Source of the DNA: G965230615 sp965230615
GTDB lineage: Bacteria > Pseudomonadota > Gammaproteobacteria > HTCC5015
Assembly (NCBI GenBank): GCA_965230615.1
Contig: OZ246012.1
Location: forward strand, 558,001 to 622,000
DNA: 64,000 bases
Direction: 5' to 3'
Made by a program: the position numbers and the translations under genes
Notes under the pieces: generated by a model
Told to the model about the DNA's origin: nothing
The model's input: the letters and a program-made list of their open reading frames with translations, nothing else
Databases searched by the model: none
In this document: piece after piece, positions 62,701 through 64,000 of the stretch
How the letters are laid out: each line of letters starts with the position of its first letter
How positions within the stretch are numbered: position 1 is the first letter of the stretch

Positions 62701-64000
62701 ATGACACTGATAATAGTGGTGCTGATGGTGTACTGATTATTGATAGCTTAAGTGAAGACGATACGCTAGACAGCTTTAGCTGGAACACGGCCAGTACTGC
62801 GGCAGGTACTTATTACATATATGCCATTATTGCGGATAGCAGCAATAGCAGCACCGTTTACAGTAACGCTAATATCACGATTGATAATCCTAATGTTGAT
62901 CAAGCACCGCTGATTGATATCACTGAGCCTGCGAGTAACATAACAGTTGCCAATGGTGCATCTGTGACGATTAGCTGGAATGATATAGACCCAGACAGTA
63001 ATGCATCCATAGCGCTTTATTATGATATTGATAATACTGGTGCGGATGGCACACTGATTGTTTCAGGTCTGGAAGAGGATAGTGAAACGGATAGCTACTT
63101 ATGGGATACCACGGGTATTGCAGACGGCACATATTTTGTTTACGCGATTATTGATGATACTAATAATAGCAGTACAGACTATGCGGCCGGTTCAATCACC
63201 GTTGAAACGGCTATTATCAATCAACCGCCAACCATAAACCTGACGTCTCCTGCAAGTAACATTAATAGCGATGGTAGTGCGCCAGTATTAATTAGTTGGA
63301 CGGACGCCGACCCTGATGATAATGCGAATATTGCACTGTACTATGATGTGGATAGTAGTGGCGCTGATGGCACCCTCATTATCGAGGGTATTAATGAAGA
63401 TGATGCTACTGATAGTTTTAATTGGAATTTAAGTGGTTTAGCTGACGGCCAGTACTTTGTCTATGCCATTATTTCCGATGGTTCAGAAAGTGCGATCAGC
63501 TATGCTGCAGGCAGCGTTAATTTAGATACGACTGTGGCAAATCAGGCACCGAGTATCGAGATACAAAGTCCTGCAACTGATGCAACCGTTACCGTTGGTG
63601 ATATTGTTAATATCAGTTGGATCGATGCCGACCCTGATAGTAATGCGAATATCAGCTTGTACTATGACACTGATAATGCGGGTGAAGATGGTGTGCTGAT
63701 TGTTGCTGATCTTGCAGAGGATGATGATGGTAGCGCTGATAGCTTTGCCTGGAATACAGGCTCTCTTGCTGAAGACACATACTATATTTATGCCGTGATT
63801 ACCGACGGTGAGTTCAGCGCCAGTGATTATAGTCTGGGCGCTATTACCGTAGAGAGCTCAAATGCTGGCGGTCTGGTAGAGCTCTCAGAGAGTGAAGTCA
63901 GCTTAACGCGCAATGGCAGCTTTACCGATCGTCGCACTGGCAATATTACGGATCGATATATATTAACCAATGTTGGCGATAGCACGATCAACGGTCCGTT
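59739..64000 (+). CDS. Large exported FN3/Ig-repeat protein (incomplete at the right edge)
   Basis: The frame opens at GTG 59739 (GTGA overlap with the preceding stop) and stays open to the window end, giving at least 1,420 residues. A signal peptide (LRALLIIACCLFSSRLMA) is followed by an N-terminal FN3-like domain (~25-150), a beta-rich region, and an Ig unit with LFYDNDNQGADGTLI. A thrombospondin-3-like calcium segment starts at residue 364 (DGDGDGMSDLWELHF, then DRDGSGDLDQDNISDLHEFL). Four FN3-type modules share a YYWRA or YFWRA core (61000-62250). Five tandem Ig-like modules and a start of another domain (VELSESEVSLTRNGSF) then follow. It is probably a surface or extracellular matrix-type protein; the C-terminus, where any anchor would be, is missing. 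Confidence 0.85.
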   Translation, partial: MIRANSLRALLIIACCLFSSRLMAVIALSHVQVADVTPSGFSVLWHASEASEPRIEIYSDINAINNITDNFEVQAFPLQAPDAQVSDAYAQRLAKAAFINAVQSQGLMKINVQGLQPNQSYYFRVYSESETDSGVWPEQGASLLITQDQNAFLSSAPQLLMNFNSSNAQGWQVMVSAANTPYPVSAFVGDGAANNQAIVNLANLFADTGFNWSETGTQTLTINILNADGELSTQLLDLNQDTNFSVASIISTDFAGGFDGVLTLTSPANNVYTRGAAVELAWTDEASDSALISLFYDNDNQGADGTLIVADLPEDPDGSDDSFTWDITSISDGRYFIYGNLSNGSELVSAYAPGQVTIDVNGLDGDGDGMSDLWELHFFATLDRDGSGDLDQDNISDLHEFLNGTDPATFTNSSGPSVPVIEAPLFATEVASLQPSLVVRNSTIDPVVPLSYDFEVYSDSALTNLISSANQLNEQSGDTTAYTLPLTLTENTRYYWRARAFGSGLFSQWVNGEFFVNSIEEVPAAFNISAPANGAEVDSFTPTLSITNSTDPDNDPLTYQFEIFADSGLSSSIASSANIAADASGTTSWQSDVQLQENTVYYWRATASDDTGLSTTTDTVSFFVNTFNDTPSLPGINSPTDASEVATNSVDLIVNNASDLDNNALVYEFELDTVISFDSASVQRSGTINEGVATTLWNVSGLQEDTTYFWRARASDGNSSSDWVQASFTVNSNNTAPPVPTIDNPGDGAWVATLTPTLSVMPVVDPDGDPVTYRFQLYADPELSNLLEEFTTADTQWLLTNPLSNNTWYYWRARSEDDNGANSDWAMSYSFFVDDNGIDDVPTLEFLEPINNISIDSGSVTARWNDIDPDSSATIALYYDDNDNGADGTLIVSDIAEDADGAEDTFIWDVSAIANGNYYLYAIISDIVNSSTVYAPAQITVNNPTVDIAPVIAITAPANNIVVTQGDAVTLAWSDDDPDSNATIALYYDTDNSGADGVLIIDSLSEDDTLDSFSWNTASTAAGTYYIYAIIADSSNSSTVYSNANITIDNPNVDQAPLIDITEPASNITVANGASVTISWNDIDPDSNASIALYYDIDNTGADGTLIVSGLEEDSETDSYLWDTTGIADGTYFVYAIIDDTNNSSTDYAAGSITVETAIINQPPTINLTSPASNINSDGSAPVLISWTDADPDDNANIALYYDVDSSGADGTLIIEGINEDDATDSFNWNLSGLADGQYFVYAIISDGSESAISYAAGSVNLDTTVANQAPSIEIQSPATDATVTVGDIVNISWIDADPDSNANISLYYDTDNAGEDGVLIVADLAEDDDGSADSFAWNTGSLAEDTYYIYAVITDGEFSASDYSLGAITVESSNAGGLVELSESEVSLTRNGSFTDRRTGNITDRYILTNVGDSTINGP
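62269..63860 (+). repeat. Five tandem ~107-residue Ig-like modules
   Basis: Modules recur about every 321-325 bases. Each has a DPDS/DPDD turn, a core of the form ALYYDxDNxGADGxLI, a LxEDD/DSF.W segment and a YYIYAIIxD strand. An outlying sixth copy lies at about 60525-60830. The DxDNxGxDG loop looks like a calcium-binding site. Copies are clearly diverged in DNA, unlike the giant gene's 3.8-kb repeats. Confidence 0.85.

Noticed and set aside
1..64000. CRISPR arrays, insertion sequences, prophage genes, rRNA
   Set aside because: No regularly spaced short repeats with unique spacers, no transposase, integrase or phage structural genes, and no rRNA sequence were seen on either strand.

Overview
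The window comes from a Gram-negative bacterium, most likely a gammaproteobacterium. Supporting features are clpA next to infA, a YqiB-type DUF1249 gene, a TgpA-type transglutaminase, a PbpC fragment, Sec and lipoprotein signals, an outer-membrane beta-barrel and a Chp/Pil-type chemosensory cluster. I cannot name the genus. No phage, IS element or CRISPR array is visible.

Layout. (1) 0-6.1 kb: the 3' part of clpA, infA, a DUF1249 gene, and a leftward MoxR / DUF58 / TgpA operon. (2) 6.4-14.2 kb: a rightward cell-envelope cluster with a 1,695-residue NHL + TPR + transglutaminase-like protein, a TPR-like protein, a TlpA-type thioredoxin, a DUF4266 lipoprotein ending in a Gly/Cys motif, and a DUF3570 barrel. 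(3) 14.3-15.7 kb: a decayed pbpC remnant and empty DNA. (4) 15.7-25.3 kb: a methyltransferase, then a chemosensory operon (two response regulators, CheW, a secreted sensor-like protein, an MCP and a hybrid CheA), converging on a Ser/Thr kinase with a cyclic-nucleotide-binding domain. (5) 25.8-32 kb: genes linked by diatomic gases and copper (HypX/HoxX-like protein, MHYT membrane protein, SCO-family protein), a tRNA-Arg with tandem repeats of its own 3' flank, a PLP aminotransferase and a truncated haemoglobin. (6) 32.4-64 kb: a small exported protein with a sorting-like tail, then five overlapping rightward genes. These encode a ~7,000-residue beta-helix protein ending in a Hint domain, a 1,319-residue protein with a TolB-like propeller, a membrane-anchored metzincin-like protease, a rhodanese-like protein without catalytic cysteines, and an Ig/FN3-repeat protein that runs off the window.

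The most novel region is 33.3-64 kb. The giant gene holds a 3,774-bp tandem duplication that is nearly identical at DNA level apart from one 298-bp divergent island, and its C-terminal Hint domain appears to end in Gln followed by Cys. The stop/start overlaps at every junction argue that the Hint protein, the protease and the two other large exported proteins act together, perhaps as a self-processing cell-surface system. That function is inference; no experimentally known homologous system was recognised.
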